Assembly (NCBI RefSeq): GCF_036884845.1
Contig: NZ_CP145732.1
Coordinates: forward strand, 6,588,016 to 6,652,015
Source: Pseudomonas sp. MAG733B
GTDB lineage: Bacteria > Pseudomonadota > Gammaproteobacteria > Pseudomonadales > Pseudomonadaceae
DNA length: 64,000 nt
Reading direction: 5' to 3'
Shown: positions 51,640 through 62,125 of the stretch, piece by piece
Numbering within the stretch: the first letter of the stretch is position 1
Layout: every line of letters begins with the position of its first letter
Notes under the pieces: model-generated
Seen by the model: the letters and a program-made list of their open reading frames with translations, nothing else
What the model was told of the DNA's origin: nothing
Databases searched by the model: none
Program-made: the position numbers and the translations under genes

Positions 51640-52434
51640 ATGCGCGTAGCCCTTTACCAATGTCCACCGTTGCCGCTGGATGTCGCCGGCAACCTGCAAC
51701 GCCTGCAACAACTGGCGCTGGAGGCCAAAGGCGCCGATTTGCTGGTGCTGCCGGAGATGTTCCTGACCGGCTACAACATCGGCGTCGATGCCGTCAGCGT
51801 GCTGGCGGAGGTGCATAACGGTGAGTCGGCGCAGCAGATTGCGCGCATTGCCAAGGCGACCGGGATCGCCATTTTGTATGGTTATCCCGAACGCACCGAG
51901 GACGGGCAGATCTACAACGCCGTGCAGTTGATCGACTCTAACGGCGAGCGCGTTTGCAACTACCGCAAGACGCACTTGTTCGGCGATCTGGATCACTCGA
52001 TGTTCAGCGCAGGTTCTGACGAGTTTCCCATTGTTGAGCTAAACGGCTGGAAGCTCGGTTTCCTGATCTGCTACGACCTGGAGTTTCCGGAGAACGCCCG
52101 ACGTCTTGCCTTGGCCGGTGCCGAGCTGATCCTGGTGCCGACCGCGAACATGATTCCGTTCGATTTCGTCGCCGATGTCACCGTGCGCTCCCGCGCCTTC
52201 GAAAACCAGTGCTATGTGGCCTATGCCAACTACTGCGGAAACGAAGGCGACATCCACTACTGCGGCCAAAGCAGCATCGCCGCGCCGGATGGCAGCCGAA
52301 TCGCTCAGGCCGGCCTCGATGAAGCATTGATCGTCGGGGAGCTCGATCGTCAGTTGATGGTCGACTCTCGCGCCGCCAACCGCTACCTGCTTGACCGCCG
52401 CCCAGAGCTTTACGGCGTGCTGAACAAGCGCTGA
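51640..52434 (+). CDS. davA: 5-Aminovaleramidase DavA (nitrilase superfamily)
   Basis: Hydrolyses 5-aminovaleramide to 5-aminovalerate. 264 residues with the nitrilase triad: Glu in LPEMFLTGYN near residue 42, Lys in YRKTHLFGD near residue 110, Cys in ICYDLEFPENARR near residue 144. Follows davB directly with an RBS (AAGAGGAA). The product feeds DavT and DavD, which are not in this window, and is also the substrate of the AgtABCD importer at 6-10 kb. Confidence 0.91.
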   Translation: MRVALYQCPPLPLDVAGNLQRLQQLALEAKGADLLVLPEMFLTGYNIGVDAVSVLAEVHNGESAQQIARIAKATGIAILYGYPERTEDGQIYNAVQLIDSNGERVCNYRKTHLFGDLDHSMFSAGSDEFPIVELNGWKLGFLICYDLEFPENARRLALAGAELILVPTANMIPFDFVADVTVRSRAFENQCYVAYANYCGNEGDIHYCGQSSIAAPDGSRIAQAGLDEALIVGELDRQLMVDSRAANRYLLDRRPELYGVLNKR

Positions 52435-52472
52435 TCCACTAGCATTGGCACTTCACTGTTCTGGAAGTGCCC

Positions 52473-54902
52473 ATGCCTGCGCTGAATCACCCTCGCCCCC
52501 ACACTGAAACCCTGGCCAATGGTCTGCGGGTGACGCTGCGTCATGCCCCGAATTTGAAGCGTTGCGCGGCAGCGTTGCGGGTTGCCGCAGGCAGCCATGA
52601 TGTGCCGCTGGCGTGGCCCGGCCTGGCGCACTTTCTTGAGCATTTGTTGTTTCTCGGTACAGAGCGTTTTCCCACAGGCCAAGGGTTGATGGCATACGTC
52701 CAGAGCCATGGCGGCCAAGTGAACGCACGAACCAACGAACGCACTACGGATTACTTTTTCGAATTGCCAACCCAGGCATTTGCCGGTGGGCTGGAGCGTC
52801 TGTCAGACATGCTCGCCCATCCGCGTATGAATCCGGACGATCAGCAGCGGGAACGGGAAGTGTTGCACGCGGAATTTGTCGCATGGTCTCAAGATCCGAC
52901 GGCCCAACAGCAGCAGGCATTATTCGATGGGCTTTCTGAGGCTCATCCGCTGCGAGGTTTCCATGCTGGCAATCGCGATAGCCTGCCGGTGCCGAAACCC
53001 GAATTTCGGCAGGCATTGCAGGATTTTTACCAGCGGTTCTACCAGGCCGGGCAGATGACATTGAGCCTGGTCGGGCCGCAGAACCTTGATGAATTAAGGG
53101 CGATGGCCGAAGCCTTTGGCAGCGCCATTACCGACGGCAAAAAAGTCCCACAACAATCCCCCGCACCGCTGATGACGACTTCAGACATAAGTTATCAACA
53201 GGCTGGCGAGCGTCGGCTGGATTTGCTGTTTGCCCTCGAAGCGTTACCCGAATCCGCCGCCGAGGTGCTGGCGTTTCTTTGCCATTGGCTGAATGCCGAG
53301 AAACCGGGTGGTTTGCTGGCGGATTTGCGCGAGCGCGGGCTGGCCAAAAAACTCAAGGCCGAGCCACTGTATCAATTCGCCGGACAAGCCTTGCTGCACA
53401 TCGAATTCACATTGCCCGCCCACTCACCGGCAACCGGGATTCGCGAGCGGCTCACGGATTGGCTGAGTTTCTTCGCACGGCAAGAATGGAGCCGGTTGCG
53501 CGAGGAATACGCTGCCCTGCTCCAGCGCCAGCAACAAGTCAGCAGTGCCCTGCAATTGGCCCGTCTGGACAGTGAACAACGCGAGGCCGGGTTATCCGAA
53601 CAGGGCGTTATAGCCCTCAAGCTCATCCTCGAAAAAATCGGCGCTGTGGATAACTTCAGCGGGGCATGGCAATTGCCCGCGCCTAATCCGTTTCTGCAAT
53701 CCGAAGCACCAGTGCCCAACGCCGGGTTGATTCGCGGCCAGACCAGCGCCCACCGTGGCTTGCGCACATTTGCCCAGGATCGCTCACGCAGCCGTCGCGA
53801 ACGTTCACCGATGCAATTCACTCAGGCATTGCCGAACAACGGCGCCGAAGGAGCAATTTATCTGCGCTGGCGCCTGGACTCGGCTCCTGACAGTCACCTT
53901 CAAATACGACTGGAAAACCACCTGCAACCACTGCGCGAAGACGCGCGTCAGGCCGGTGTGGACTTTTCCTTCAACGCGTCGGGCAACGAATGGCTGCTGA
54001 AAATAACCGGGCTTCAAGAACCGATGCCCACCGTCCTGGAGCATGCGCTGAAAGAACTGACAAAGCCTGATGCTGCCGTCTCACAATCAGAACCGACAAA
54101 CTTCGCGTTGATACCGATTCGACAACTGCTCAAGGCATTGCCCGATCAATGCCTTGAGCACACGCCGAACACGGATGACTTGCAGCAACTCTGGTCGAGT
54201 GCACGCTGGGATGGTCTGGCGATTGGCCTGTCCGCCCAGACTCAAGCGGCCATGGGTCTGGCCCTTAGCCGCATACCCGGCACACCGGACAATCAGCTGA
54301 CCCCGCCGCCGACAATCCAGTCGCAACGTCTGTGGACCGACGTCGATACCGGTTCCAGCGAACGCGCGCTGCTGCTGTTCTGTCCGACACCCACTGAAGA
54401 ATTGTCCGACGAAGCGGCGTGGCGTTTGCTGGCCCACGTCTGTCAGACGCCGTTCTATCAGCGCCTGCGGGTGGAGTTGCAACTCGGTTATGCGGTATTC
54501 AGCGCCTTGCGCCAGATTCACGGGCAAACGGGACTGCTGTTCGGCGTTCAATCACCGAACGTGGCAGCGGCGGATCTGCTGCATCACATTGAGCAGTTCC
54601 TCGGCGGTTTGCCGGAGTTGATCAAGGCCATTGAAGACACCACGTTCATCGCCCAACGCCAGACGTTGGCCGAGCAGTTTTCCAGCGCAGCATTGCCCAC
54701 CCTTCAGGCAGCCGAATTGCTTTGGCAGGGCAAGCTGAGCGGCCGTTCGTCGGATTATCTGGCGCAATTACCCGAAGCCATTGAGCGGATCGACCGCGCG
54801 CGATTGCTCGCCGCCGCACAGCGATTGAATCAGGCTGAAGGCGGCTGGCGCTGCCTGGCCAACAGCCCTGCACCCGGCTCACCTTGGCAAGCGACAAAAT
54901 GA
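52473..54902 (+). CDS. pqqF: PqqF-type M16 zinc metallopeptidase
   Basis: Protease of the PQQ pathway thought to trim the modified PqqA peptide. About 809 residues from ATG 52473 (SD GGAAG; a GTG two codons earlier is less likely). The inverted zinc motif HFLEH is near residue 50, with the downstream Glu in DDQQREREVLHAEF. The second half is the inactive M16 lobe. Encoded ahead of pqqA on the same strand, as in other pseudomonads. Confidence 0.9.
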   Translation: MPALNHPRPHTETLANGLRVTLRHAPNLKRCAAALRVAAGSHDVPLAWPGLAHFLEHLLFLGTERFPTGQGLMAYVQSHGGQVNARTNERTTDYFFELPTQAFAGGLERLSDMLAHPRMNPDDQQREREVLHAEFVAWSQDPTAQQQQALFDGLSEAHPLRGFHAGNRDSLPVPKPEFRQALQDFYQRFYQAGQMTLSLVGPQNLDELRAMAEAFGSAITDGKKVPQQSPAPLMTTSDISYQQAGERRLDLLFALEALPESAAEVLAFLCHWLNAEKPGGLLADLRERGLAKKLKAEPLYQFAGQALLHIEFTLPAHSPATGIRERLTDWLSFFARQEWSRLREEYAALLQRQQQVSSALQLARLDSEQREAGLSEQGVIALKLILEKIGAVDNFSGAWQLPAPNPFLQSEAPVPNAGLIRGQTSAHRGLRTFAQDRSRSRRERSPMQFTQALPNNGAEGAIYLRWRLDSAPDSHLQIRLENHLQPLREDARQAGVDFSFNASGNEWLLKITGLQEPMPTVLEHALKELTKPDAAVSQSEPTNFALIPIRQLLKALPDQCLEHTPNTDDLQQLWSSARWDGLAIGLSAQTQAAMGLALSRIPGTPDNQLTPPPTIQSQRLWTDVDTGSSERALLLFCPTPTEELSDEAAWRLLAHVCQTPFYQRLRVELQLGYAVFSALRQIHGQTGLLFGVQSPNVAAADLLHHIEQFLGGLPELIKAIEDTTFIAQRQTLAEQFSSAALPTLQAAELLWQGKLSGRSSDYLAQLPEAIERIDRARLLAAAQRLNQAEGGWRCLANSPAPGSPWQATK

Positions 54903-55060
54903 TCATTACCGGGGCTGCAATGAGCTTTCTCAAAGTTTCACGGGCAATCCCTTTGAAATTTTGAGTAACATAGCAACCTAACTATCTGGAACATCTCTGA
55001 CTTGAGGTGGACTATACCTATAGATAGCGCTGTCCTACCCCACCTGAAGGAGTTCAATTT

Positions 55061-55135
55061 ATGGCCTGGACCAAACCTGCCTACACCGACCTGCGTATCG
55101 GCTTCGAAGTCACCATGTACTTCGCCAGCCGCTGA
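55061..55135 (+). CDS. pqqA: PQQ precursor peptide PqqA
   Basis: 24-residue ribosomal precursor. Reads [20 protein letters not shown] then FASR; Glu16 and Tyr20 in the E-V-T-M-Y motif are cross-linked by PqqE and become the atoms of PQQ. AAGGAG at 55047-55052 gives a strong RBS. Preceded by an untranslated stretch of 158 bases that should carry the pqq promoter, and followed by a terminator-like hairpin. Confidence 0.95.
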   Translation: MAWTKPAYTDLRIGFEVTMYFASR

Positions 55136-55158
55136 TCTGCCTTGGCAAACGCAGCACA

Positions 55159-55185
55159 ACGCCTCGGATATCCGAGGCGTTTTAT
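55159..55185 (+). terminator. Attenuator between pqqA and pqqB
   Basis: Perfect stem AACGCCTCGGAT/ATCCGAGGCGTT followed by TTATTTT. It should make pqqA mRNA much more abundant than pqqBCDE, in keeping with the stoichiometric use of the peptide. Confidence 0.88.
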
Positions 55186-55212
55186 TTTCAGCGTTGAAAT
55201 GATGGAGCATCC

Positions 55213-56124
55213 ATGTTCGTCCAGATTCTAGGTTCCGCCGCCGGCGGCGGTTTCCCGCAGTGGAATTGCAACTGCGTGAACTGCGCAGGTTTTCGCGATG
55301 GCAGCCTGCGTGCCAAAGCGCGAACCCAGTCGTCCATCGCGATTTCCGATGACGGCGTGAACTGGGTGCTGTGCAACACTTCCCCGGACATCCGCGCCCA
55401 GCTCCAGAGCTTCGCCCCGATGCAACCGGGACGCGCACTGCGTGATACCGGGATCGGCGCGATCATCCTGATGGACAGCCAGATCGACCACACCACCGGC
55501 CTGCTCATGCTGCGCGAAGGTTGCCCGCATCAGGTGTGGTGCACCGACATGGTCCATGAAGACCTGAGCAGCGGTTTCCCGCTGTTCAACATGCTCAAGC
55601 ACTGGAATGGCGGCTTGAACTGGAACCGCATCGAGCTCGATCAAAGCTTCAGCGTCCCGGCCTGCCCGAACCTGCGCTTCACCCCGCTGCCCCTGCGCAG
55701 CGCTGCCCCGCCCTACTCGCCGCACCGTTTCGACCCGCATCCGGGGGACAACATCGGCCTGATCGTTGAAGACCTGAACACCGGCGGCAAGTTGTTCTAC
55801 GCACCGGGCCTGGGCAAGGTCGATGCGCCGTTGCTGGAGATCATGGCCGGCAGCGATTGCCTGCTGGTGGATGGCACGCTGTGGGACGACGATGAAATGC
55901 AGCGCCGTGGCGTCGGCACCCGTACCGGTCGCGAGATGGGTCATCTGGCGCAGAATGGTCCTGGCGGGATGCTCGAAGTGCTTGAGCAATTGCCCAACCA
56001 GCGCAAGGTGCTTATCCACATCAACAACACCAATCCGATTCTTGATGAGGATTCGCCGCAGCGCGCGGAGTTGGATCGGCGTGAGGTTGAGGTGGCGTAT
56101 GACGGCATGAGTATTGTGCTGTAG
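55213..56124 (+). CDS. pqqB: PqqB, metallo-beta-lactamase-fold oxygenase/hydroxylase
   Basis: 303 residues. N-terminal [19 protein letters not shown] holds the cysteines of a structural zinc site; [14 protein letters not shown] replaces the usual HxHxDH, as in other PqqB proteins. Proposed to hydroxylate the cross-linked Glu-Tyr intermediate. ATG at 55213, after AATGATGGAGC. Confidence 0.95.
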   Translation: MFVQILGSAAGGGFPQWNCNCVNCAGFRDGSLRAKARTQSSIAISDDGVNWVLCNTSPDIRAQLQSFAPMQPGRALRDTGIGAIILMDSQIDHTTGLLMLREGCPHQVWCTDMVHEDLSSGFPLFNMLKHWNGGLNWNRIELDQSFSVPACPNLRFTPLPLRSAAPPYSPHRFDPHPGDNIGLIVEDLNTGGKLFYAPGLGKVDAPLLEIMAGSDCLLVDGTLWDDDEMQRRGVGTRTGREMGHLAQNGPGGMLEVLEQLPNQRKVLIHINNTNPILDEDSPQRAELDRREVEVAYDGMSIVL

Positions 56125-56148
56125 ACAATTGAGACCGCTGTGCGGTCT

Positions 56149-56213
56149 ATCGCTAGCAGGCTAGCTCCCACAGGGGTATGCGTTTCAACTGTAGGAGCTA
56201 GCCTGCTGGCGAT
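56149..56213. repeat. REP doublet inside the pqq operon
   Basis: Arms 56149-56173 and 56189-56213 are 25-base reverse complements with two mismatches and a 15-base spacer. It lies between pqqB and pqqC, so it is probably transcribed through. Confidence 0.9.
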
Positions 56214-56264
56214 GAGGCCAACTCAGGCAATGAAGAATCCACCGGTCCTACCCGGAGAAAAGAA

Positions 56265-57017
56265 ATGACTGACACCCCAATGTCCCCCGCCGAATTCGAA
56301 GCCGCGCTGCGGGCCAAAGGCGCCTACTACCACATCCATCACCCCTACCACGTGGCGATGTACGAAGGCCGGGCCACCCGCGAACAGATCCAGGGCTGGG
56401 TCGCCAACCGCTTCTACTATCAGGTGAACATTCCCCTGAAGGACGCGGCGATCCTCGCTAACTGCCCGGACCGCGAAATCCGCCGCGAGTGGATTCAGCG
56501 CTTGCTCGACCACGATGGCGCACCCGGCGAAGACGGCGGCATCGAAGCCTGGCTGCGTCTCGGCCAAGCTGTCGGCCTCGATCCGGATCAACTTCGCTCC
56601 CAGGAATTGGTGTTGCCCGGCGTGCGTTTCGCCGTCGATGCCTACGTCAACTTCGCCCGCCGCGCCAGTTGGCAGGAAGCCGCCAGCAGCTCGCTGACCG
56701 AACTGTTTGCGCCGCAGATCCACCAGTCGCGCCTCGACAGCTGGCCACAGCATTACCCATGGATCGATCCCGCCGGCTACGAGTATTTCCGCACACGTCT
56801 GGGTCAGGCGCGGCGCGATGTCGAGCACGGTCTGGCGATCACGCTTGAGCACTACAAAACCCGGGAAGGCCAGGAACGCATGCTGGAAATTCTCCAGTTC
56901 AAACTGGACATCCTTTGGAGCATGCTCGATGCCATGAGCATGGCCTACGAACTCAAACGCCCGCCGTATCACAACGTGACCAGTGAGCGGGTCTGGCACA
57001 AAGGAATCACCTTATGA
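56265..57017 (+). CDS. pqqC: PQQ synthase PqqC
   Basis: Cofactor-free oxidase that does the last ring closure and eight-electron oxidation to PQQ. 250 residues, all-helical, with [14 protein letters not shown] near residue 24 (active-site His cluster) and [16 protein letters not shown] near residue 47. Overlaps pqqD by four bases. Confidence 0.96.
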   Translation: MTDTPMSPAEFEAALRAKGAYYHIHHPYHVAMYEGRATREQIQGWVANRFYYQVNIPLKDAAILANCPDREIRREWIQRLLDHDGAPGEDGGIEAWLRLGQAVGLDPDQLRSQELVLPGVRFAVDAYVNFARRASWQEAASSSLTELFAPQIHQSRLDSWPQHYPWIDPAGYEYFRTRLGQARRDVEHGLAITLEHYKTREGQERMLEILQFKLDILWSMLDAMSMAYELKRPPYHNVTSERVWHKGITL

Positions 57018-57289
57018 GTTTCGATCGCAGCAAGACCCCGACCTGGCGTCCTGGCTATCGCTTCCAATACGAACCGGCGCAAAAAGGCCATGTGCTGCTG
57101 TACCCGGAAGGCATGATTAAACTCAATGAAAGCGCTGCGCTGATCGGCGGTTTGATTGATGGTGAGCGTGATGTCGCGGCGATCATCGCCGAGCTCGACC
57201 AGCAGTTCCCCGGCGTGCCCGAGCTCGCGGACGACATCGAGCAATTCATGGAGGTTGCCCGTGCGCAGCACTGGATCGAACTTGCCTGA
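57014..57289 (+). CDS. pqqD: PqqD peptide chaperone
   Basis: 91-residue RRE-type protein that binds PqqA and presents it to PqqE. Shows [20 protein letters not shown] and the C-terminal [20 protein letters not shown]. Overlaps pqqC by four bases and pqqE by 29. Confidence 0.95.
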   Translation: MSFDRSKTPTWRPGYRFQYEPAQKGHVLLYPEGMIKLNESAALIGGLIDGERDVAAIIAELDQQFPGVPELADDIEQFMEVARAQHWIELA

Positions 57290-58433
57290 ATCATCAGTGC
57301 AAGTACCGCCCAAACCTGAAATCGGCCTGCCGCTGTGGCTGCTGGCTGAGCTGACGTATCGCTGCCCGTTGCAATGCCCGTATTGCTCCAATCCGCTGGA
57401 TTTTGCCGAGCAAGGCAAAGAGCTGAGTACCGAACAATGGATCAAGGTGTTTCGCGAAGCGCGGGAGATGGGTGCGGCGCAACTGGGCTTTTCCGGTGGC
57501 GAGCCGCTGGTGCGCCAGGACCTCGCCGAACTGATCGCCGAGGCCCGCAAGCTGGGGTTCTACACCAACCTGATTACTTCCGGCATCGGCCTGACCGAGC
57601 AGAAAATCGCCGATTTCAAGAAGGCCGGCCTCGATCATATCCAGATCAGTTTCCAGGCCAGTGACGAGCAGGTGAACAACCTGCTGGCCGGTTCGAAAAA
57701 GGCTTTCGCACAGAAACTGGAAATGGCCCGCGCGGTAAAAGCCCACGGCTATCCGATGGTGCTGAACTTCGTTACCCATCGGCACAACATCGACAAGATC
57801 GACCGCATCATTGAGCTGTGCATCGCCCTTGAGGCGGACTTCGTCGAACTTGCCACTTGCCAGTTTTACGGCTGGGCGCAGCTCAATCGCGTCGGGCTGC
57901 TGCCGACCAAAGAGCAACTGGTGCGCGCCGAACGCATCACCAACGAATACCGCGCCAAGCTCGAAGCCGAAGGACATCCGTGCAAACTGATTTTCGTCAC
58001 GCCGGACTACTACGAAGAGCGACCAAAAGCCTGCATGAATGGCTGGGGCAGTATTTTTCTGACCGTCACACCAGACGGAACCGCGCTGCCGTGTCACGGC
58101 GCCCGACAGATGCCGGTAAAATTTCCCAACGTGCGCGACCACAGCATGCAGCACATCTGGTACGACTCGTTCGGCTTCAACCGTTTCCGTGGCTACGACT
58201 GGATGCCCGAGCCGTGCCGCTCCTGCGACGAGAAGGAAAAAGACTTCGGCGGCTGTCGCTGCCAAGCGTTCATGCTCACCGGTGACGCGAGCAACGCCGA
58301 CCCGGTGTGCAGCAAATCCGAACATCATGGCGTGATCCTCAAGGCTCGCGAAGAGGCTGAGCACGCGACCCAGACCATCGAACAACTGGCCTTTCGCAAT
58401 GAACGAAATTCACGCCTCATCGCCAAAATCTGA
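57261..58433 (+). CDS. pqqE: Radical SAM peptide cyclase PqqE
   Basis: Forms the carbon-carbon bond between Glu16 and Tyr20 of PqqA. 390 residues: the radical SAM CxxxCxxC in RCPLQCPYC near residue 34, SAM-binding FSGGEPL near 79, and a C-terminal SPASM domain with cysteines in LPCHGARQ and [16 protein letters not shown] for auxiliary clusters. I use the GTG at 57261 with GGAGG eight bases upstream; no ATG in frame fits the family start. Confidence 0.94.
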   Translation: MRSTGSNLPESSVQVPPKPEIGLPLWLLAELTYRCPLQCPYCSNPLDFAEQGKELSTEQWIKVFREAREMGAAQLGFSGGEPLVRQDLAELIAEARKLGFYTNLITSGIGLTEQKIADFKKAGLDHIQISFQASDEQVNNLLAGSKKAFAQKLEMARAVKAHGYPMVLNFVTHRHNIDKIDRIIELCIALEADFVELATCQFYGWAQLNRVGLLPTKEQLVRAERITNEYRAKLEAEGHPCKLIFVTPDYYEERPKACMNGWGSIFLTVTPDGTALPCHGARQMPVKFPNVRDHSMQHIWYDSFGFNRFRGYDWMPEPCRSCDEKEKDFGGCRCQAFMLTGDASNADPVCSKSEHHGVILKAREEAEHATQTIEQLAFRNERNSRLIAKI

Positions 58434-60225
58434 GCCTTTCAGCGCCGCCAAAGCCGTCGCAGCCGGCATCGACTTTGCCGAATTGCAGGCCGGCCGACAC
58501 GGCCTGTTCTGGAACGAATACCGACCGGTGGATGCCGCGTGCCGGATCTGGCATTGGCACGACAGCGCAGCGAAATGTCTGACGCCGCCGGGGTTCAGCG
58601 TGCGCAGTCGCGTGTACGAATATGGCGGTGGTGCGTTTTGCCTGACGGATGACGGGGTGATTTTCGTCAACGAGGCGGACCAGCAGCTGTATCGCCAATC
58701 GCTACGGGGCGAGACACCGCAAGTGCTGACATCTGGTGCGTGTCGCTACGGTGATCTGCAGTTCGCCAATGGCCAGGTGCTGGCGGTTGAGGAAAACCGA
58801 AACGAACACCGTTTGGTGGCGATTGATCTAGCGGATGGCGCGCGGCATTTACTGGCCGAAGGTGCCGACTTTTACGCTGCACCGACACTCAGTCCCGACG
58901 CTAGTCGACTGGCCTGGATCGAGTGGAGTCGCCCCGATCAGCCATGGACCACGACCCGTTTGATGGTTGCCGAGCGCCAGAGCGACGGTGCCTTTGGTCC
59001 CACCCGTTGCGTGGCCGGCGATCAGGCTCAAGAGTCGTTGCAACAACCACGATTTGATAGCAGCGGCCGTTTGTTTTGCCTGACTGATCGTGGCGGCTAC
59101 TGGCAGCCGTGGGGGGAGTTGGAAAACGGCCTCATCCTTTTGCCGAGTGCTGCCGCCGATCATGGTCCCGCGCCCTGGCAACTCGGCGGCTGCACCTGGT
59201 TACCGTTGAGCGAAGGCACTTATCTGGCCAGTTGGACCGAAGGCGGTTTTGGTCGATTGGGCTTTTGTGGTGATCGCAGTGAAGACATTACCGGCGACTA
59301 CAGCCGCTTCCGGCATTTGGCCGTGGATGAGCATTTTATTTACTGCATCGCCGCGTCGCCGGTCAGTTCGACTGCGGTAATCGCTATCGATCGCCAGACC
59401 CGCCAAGTAAAAGTGCTGGCCGGCGGTGTTGCCCCATTGCCCGCCGAACAGATCAGCCGCCCGCAAACCCTGCGCTACCCAAGCGGTTCGGGTGAGGCCC
59501 ACGGTTTCTTCTATCCCGCGATGACCGGCGAAGCGAAACCACCGCTGGTGGTGTTCATCCACGGCGGCCCGACGTCGGCGTGCTACCCGATGCTTGACTC
59601 TCGCATCCAATACTGGGCGCAACGCGGATTCGCCGTGGCGGATCTCAACTATCGCGGAAGCAGCGGCTATGGCCGTGACTACCGCCAAGCCCTGCACTTG
59701 AGTTGGGGTGATGTCGATGTCGAAGATGCGTGCGCGGTGGTCAGCCATCTCGCCGAACGCGGATTGATCGACGGCGACAAAGCATTCATTCGCGGCGGCA
59801 GTGCCGGTGGTTACACCACGCTGTGCGCGCTGGCTTTCCACAATGTATTCCGAGGCGGAGCGAGCCTGTATGGCGTCAGCGATCCGGTCGCGTTGGGCCG
59901 GGCAACCCACAAGTTCGAGGGCGACTATCTGGATTGGCTGATCGGCGACCCGGTAAGGGACGCCGAGCGCTATGCCGCGCGAACACCATTGCTGCATGCG
60001 GGAAATATCCGCGTGCCGATGATCTTCTTTCAAGGGGGACTGGACGCCGTCGTCGTACCGAAGCAGACCCGCGACATGGTCGACGCCCTGAAGAGCAACG
60101 GCATCCTGGTGGAAGCGCATTACTACGCCGACGAACGCCACGGTTTCCGCAAGGCCGGCAATCAGGCCCATGCGCTGGAGCAGGAGTGGTTGTTTTATCG
60201 GCGGGTGATGGACCTGGCGCCGTAA
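58399..60225 (+). CDS. Prolyl oligopeptidase-family S9 peptidase of the pqq cluster
   Basis: 608 residues: an N-terminal beta-propeller (~40-370) and a C-terminal alpha/beta hydrolase with the nucleophile in [10 protein letters not shown] near residue 462, a likely Asp in GGLDAVV near 545, and the His in DERHGFRK near 577. No signal peptide, so cytoplasmic. Its ATG is 35 bases inside the end of pqqE, so it is translationally coupled. Often found after pqqE in pseudomonads (sometimes called pqqM or pqqH); it may digest the PqqA remnants, which is not shown here. Confidence 0.87.
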   Translation: MNEIHASSPKSEPFSAAKAVAAGIDFAELQAGRHGLFWNEYRPVDAACRIWHWHDSAAKCLTPPGFSVRSRVYEYGGGAFCLTDDGVIFVNEADQQLYRQSLRGETPQVLTSGACRYGDLQFANGQVLAVEENRNEHRLVAIDLADGARHLLAEGADFYAAPTLSPDASRLAWIEWSRPDQPWTTTRLMVAERQSDGAFGPTRCVAGDQAQESLQQPRFDSSGRLFCLTDRGGYWQPWGELENGLILLPSAAADHGPAPWQLGGCTWLPLSEGTYLASWTEGGFGRLGFCGDRSEDITGDYSRFRHLAVDEHFIYCIAASPVSSTAVIAIDRQTRQVKVLAGGVAPLPAEQISRPQTLRYPSGSGEAHGFFYPAMTGEAKPPLVVFIHGGPTSACYPMLDSRIQYWAQRGFAVADLNYRGSSGYGRDYRQALHLSWGDVDVEDACAVVSHLAERGLIDGDKAFIRGGSAGGYTTLCALAFHNVFRGGASLYGVSDPVALGRATHKFEGDYLDWLIGDPVRDAERYAARTPLLHAGNIRVPMIFFQGGLDAVVVPKQTRDMVDALKSNGILVEAHYYADERHGFRKAGNQAHALEQEWLFYRRVMDLAP

Positions 60226-60228
60226 AAT

Positions 60229-60387
60229 TCAACGCTTGGCGATGATGTACACCGCGTGCACGATGCCGGGAATGTAACCGCACAACGTCAGCAGAATATT
60301 CAGCCAGAATGCCCCGCCGAATCCTACTTGCAGAAACACGCCCAGCGGCGGCAACAAGATGGCGATGATGATGCGAATGAAGTCCAT
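60229..60387 (-). CDS. YqaE/Pmp3 family small membrane protein
   Basis: 52 residues. Reads MDFIRIIIAILLPPLGVFLQ then VGFGGAFWLNILLTLCGYIP and GIVHAVYIIAKR: two membrane helices with the family motif LPPLGVFL...NILLTLCGYIPGIVHA. Pmp3 proteins affect membrane potential and salt tolerance in yeast; the bacterial role is unclear. ATG 60387 follows AGGAGCTGCC. Confidence 0.9.
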   Translation of the reverse strand: MDFIRIIIAILLPPLGVFLQVGFGGAFWLNILLTLCGYIPGIVHAVYIIAKR

Positions 60388-60471
60388 GGGCAGCTCCTGA
60401 TTGAAGTGGGCTCATGCGAGCCCTACAGCTTAATCGACCTTTGCCGTTGGTCAGGGTTCAGCCGCGATTCT

Positions 60472-60792
60472 TCAGGCGAGGATTTCCAGACCGTGTTTCT
60501 GCACGATGCTCAGCAACTTCAGCGCCATGCCGCTTGGGTGCTTATCACCTGCCTCCCATTTCTTGACCGTCGAGGCGCTAGTGTTCAGGTAACGCGCAAA
60601 CACCGGCTGGCTGACATTGTTGCGTTCGCGCAATGCCTTGATCTCTTCTGCCGCGATTGCGTCAGGGACTGTCGCGAGACACGACTCATCGAACTCACGC
60701 ATGGTCGCTTTGCTGATGGCTCCGATGGTATACAAAGCACTGGCTGATTCGTGGATCGATTCGAACGCCTCACTCTTGAATTTCTTACTCAT
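60472..60792 (-). CDS. XRE-family antitoxin
   Basis: 106 residues. A C-terminal HTH of the Cro/C1 type (IKALRERNNVSQPVFARYLN, STVKKWEAGDKHPSG, ALKLLSIVQKHG) resembles HigA/NadS antitoxins. The gene follows the toxin with an 8-base overlap, the reversed order seen in HigBA-like loci. It likely represses the pair. Confidence 0.87.
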   Translation of the reverse strand: MSKKFKSEAFESIHESASALYTIGAISKATMREFDESCLATVPDAIAAEEIKALRERNNVSQPVFARYLNTSASTVKKWEAGDKHPSGMALKLLSIVQKHGLEILA

Positions 60793-61141
60793 AAGTTATC
60801 TCCATAAACTCCTTCGTATCCAGCAGGTACTGGACCTGCAACGCTGTCAGTCCCTCGTAGGTTTTTGCCATTTTTCGAAACCCGATTAGCTCAGCCTGAC
60901 TGATATTGCTCTGATCTTTCTTCGCGTACAGGAACTGATAAATCCAGTGACGGCCTCCTTTGGCCAAAACAATCGATCGATGACGGTTGGCATTCAGACG
61001 CTTCTTCCAAACCCCGCCACCGAGATTGTCAGCTTGGCCATTGAGCATCTCAGTGAATGCCTCCCGAAGTTCGTCATCTCCGATCCATGCTTTCGCGGCC
61101 TGCATTGCAAATCGTTTTGTCTTGAACAGCCTTGGCGACAT
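60785..61141 (-). CDS. RelE-like toxin
   Basis: 118 residues from the ATG at 61141 (a start at 61168 would add nine). Family features of PF06296-type RelE toxins: FKTKRFAMQAAKAWIGDDEL, GQADNLGGGVWKKRLNANRH, RSIVLAKGGRHWIYQFLYAKKD. The basic RH and KR residues fit an mRNA-cleaving ribosome-dependent toxin. Paired with the XRE antitoxin. Confidence 0.87.
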   Translation of the reverse strand: MSPRLFKTKRFAMQAAKAWIGDDELREAFTEMLNGQADNLGGGVWKKRLNANRHRSIVLAKGGRHWIYQFLYAKKDQSNISQAELIGFRKMAKTYEGLTALQVQYLLDTKEFMEITYE

Positions 61142-61299
61142 TGGCATCCCTTCCCGAAAACATACCACCGAGTGGTATAGAACTCAAAGCCAACGCGACA
61201 ATGACACGCTGGCATCGACACTCCCTGCCGACGCCCTCTAAAAAGCCATTGATGCGATCAACGCTCAAGCCGAATTTGCCTCTGGCAAAACCCCGCCAC

Positions 61300-61339
61300 A
61301 AAAAAACGCCCCACGCCAAAAGAATCAGGCGTGGGGCGT
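61300..61339 (-). terminator. Orphan minus-strand terminator
   Basis: Perfect 12-bp stem ACGCCCCACGCC/GGCGTGGGGCGT with a 10-base loop; the T-run is on the minus strand. The only gene to its right in range is on the plus strand, so it ends no intact gene. It lies directly before the truncated LysR gene and may mark a rearrangement point. Confidence 0.8.
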
Positions 61340-61371
61340 GCGTTTTACCGCGAGACGGTTCGGGGATTTGT

Positions 61372-62103
61372 GCAGGGCTGCCTCTCCTCGATGGAATGCA
61401 ACGTGCGCGCGAAGCGCTGGGCAACTTCAAGGGCCAAGCACCGCGAACGTTGGCCATCGGCGTCTTGCAGACTGTGCATACCAGTCTGGTGCCGCAGATG
61501 CTGGAGCGGGTGCGCAAGGCGCAGCCGCATCTGGTGGTGCAGATCTATGAATTGACGGGGCTGGAGATCGAACGACGCTTGCTCAACGGCTCGCTGGATA
61601 TCGGCATCGGCTACTTGCCGCCCCGGCAACCGGGTCTGCATGGCGTGATGTTGTACGAAGATGAACTGACCCTTGTCATCCCGGCGGAGCATCCCTTGCG
61701 GGAATTCAAGAAGGTCTCCATGCGCCAGGCCGCTGAGTTGCCGATGCTGCTGTTGGGTGAGGAGTTTCAGATCCGGCAGATCTGGCAGACGCAACTGGCC
61801 AGTCTGGGGCGACGCCCTCAAGTGCAAGCCGAGTTGAACAACATGGCCGGGATTCTCGACAGCCTGCCTCACACACAACTGGCGACCGTGCTGCCCGGGC
61901 GTTCGCAAAAGACCCACGGCAACGAGGAGCTGCTGTGGAAACCACTCAGCGAACCGCGAGTGCCATTGAAAGTCGGATTGGTGTGTCGCGATGTGCAACG
62001 ACAACAGGCCTCGATGGCGTTGTTACGGACGTTGCTGGAGGAAGTGATAAATCGGCCGGATGAACGCTTGAACAGCCCGCCGGCACTGGATGGACTGAGT
62101 TGA
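61372..62103 (+). pseudogene. LysR-type regulator lacking its DNA-binding domain
   Basis: From about GLPLLDGMQRAREALG the frame reads as a normal LysR linker helix and effector domain (LAIGVLQTVHTSLVPQMLER, GSLDIGIGYLPPRQPGL, LYEDELTLVIPAEHPL, ending at a stop at 62101). The ~65-residue HTH that should precede it is absent; upstream is the orphan terminator and unrelated sequence. No start with a good SD is evident. It resembles CynR-like regulators. As an open frame it extends back to 61132, but that part is not LysR. Confidence 0.82.
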
Positions 62104-62125
62104 ATACTTTTTCGCAGGCATAAGA

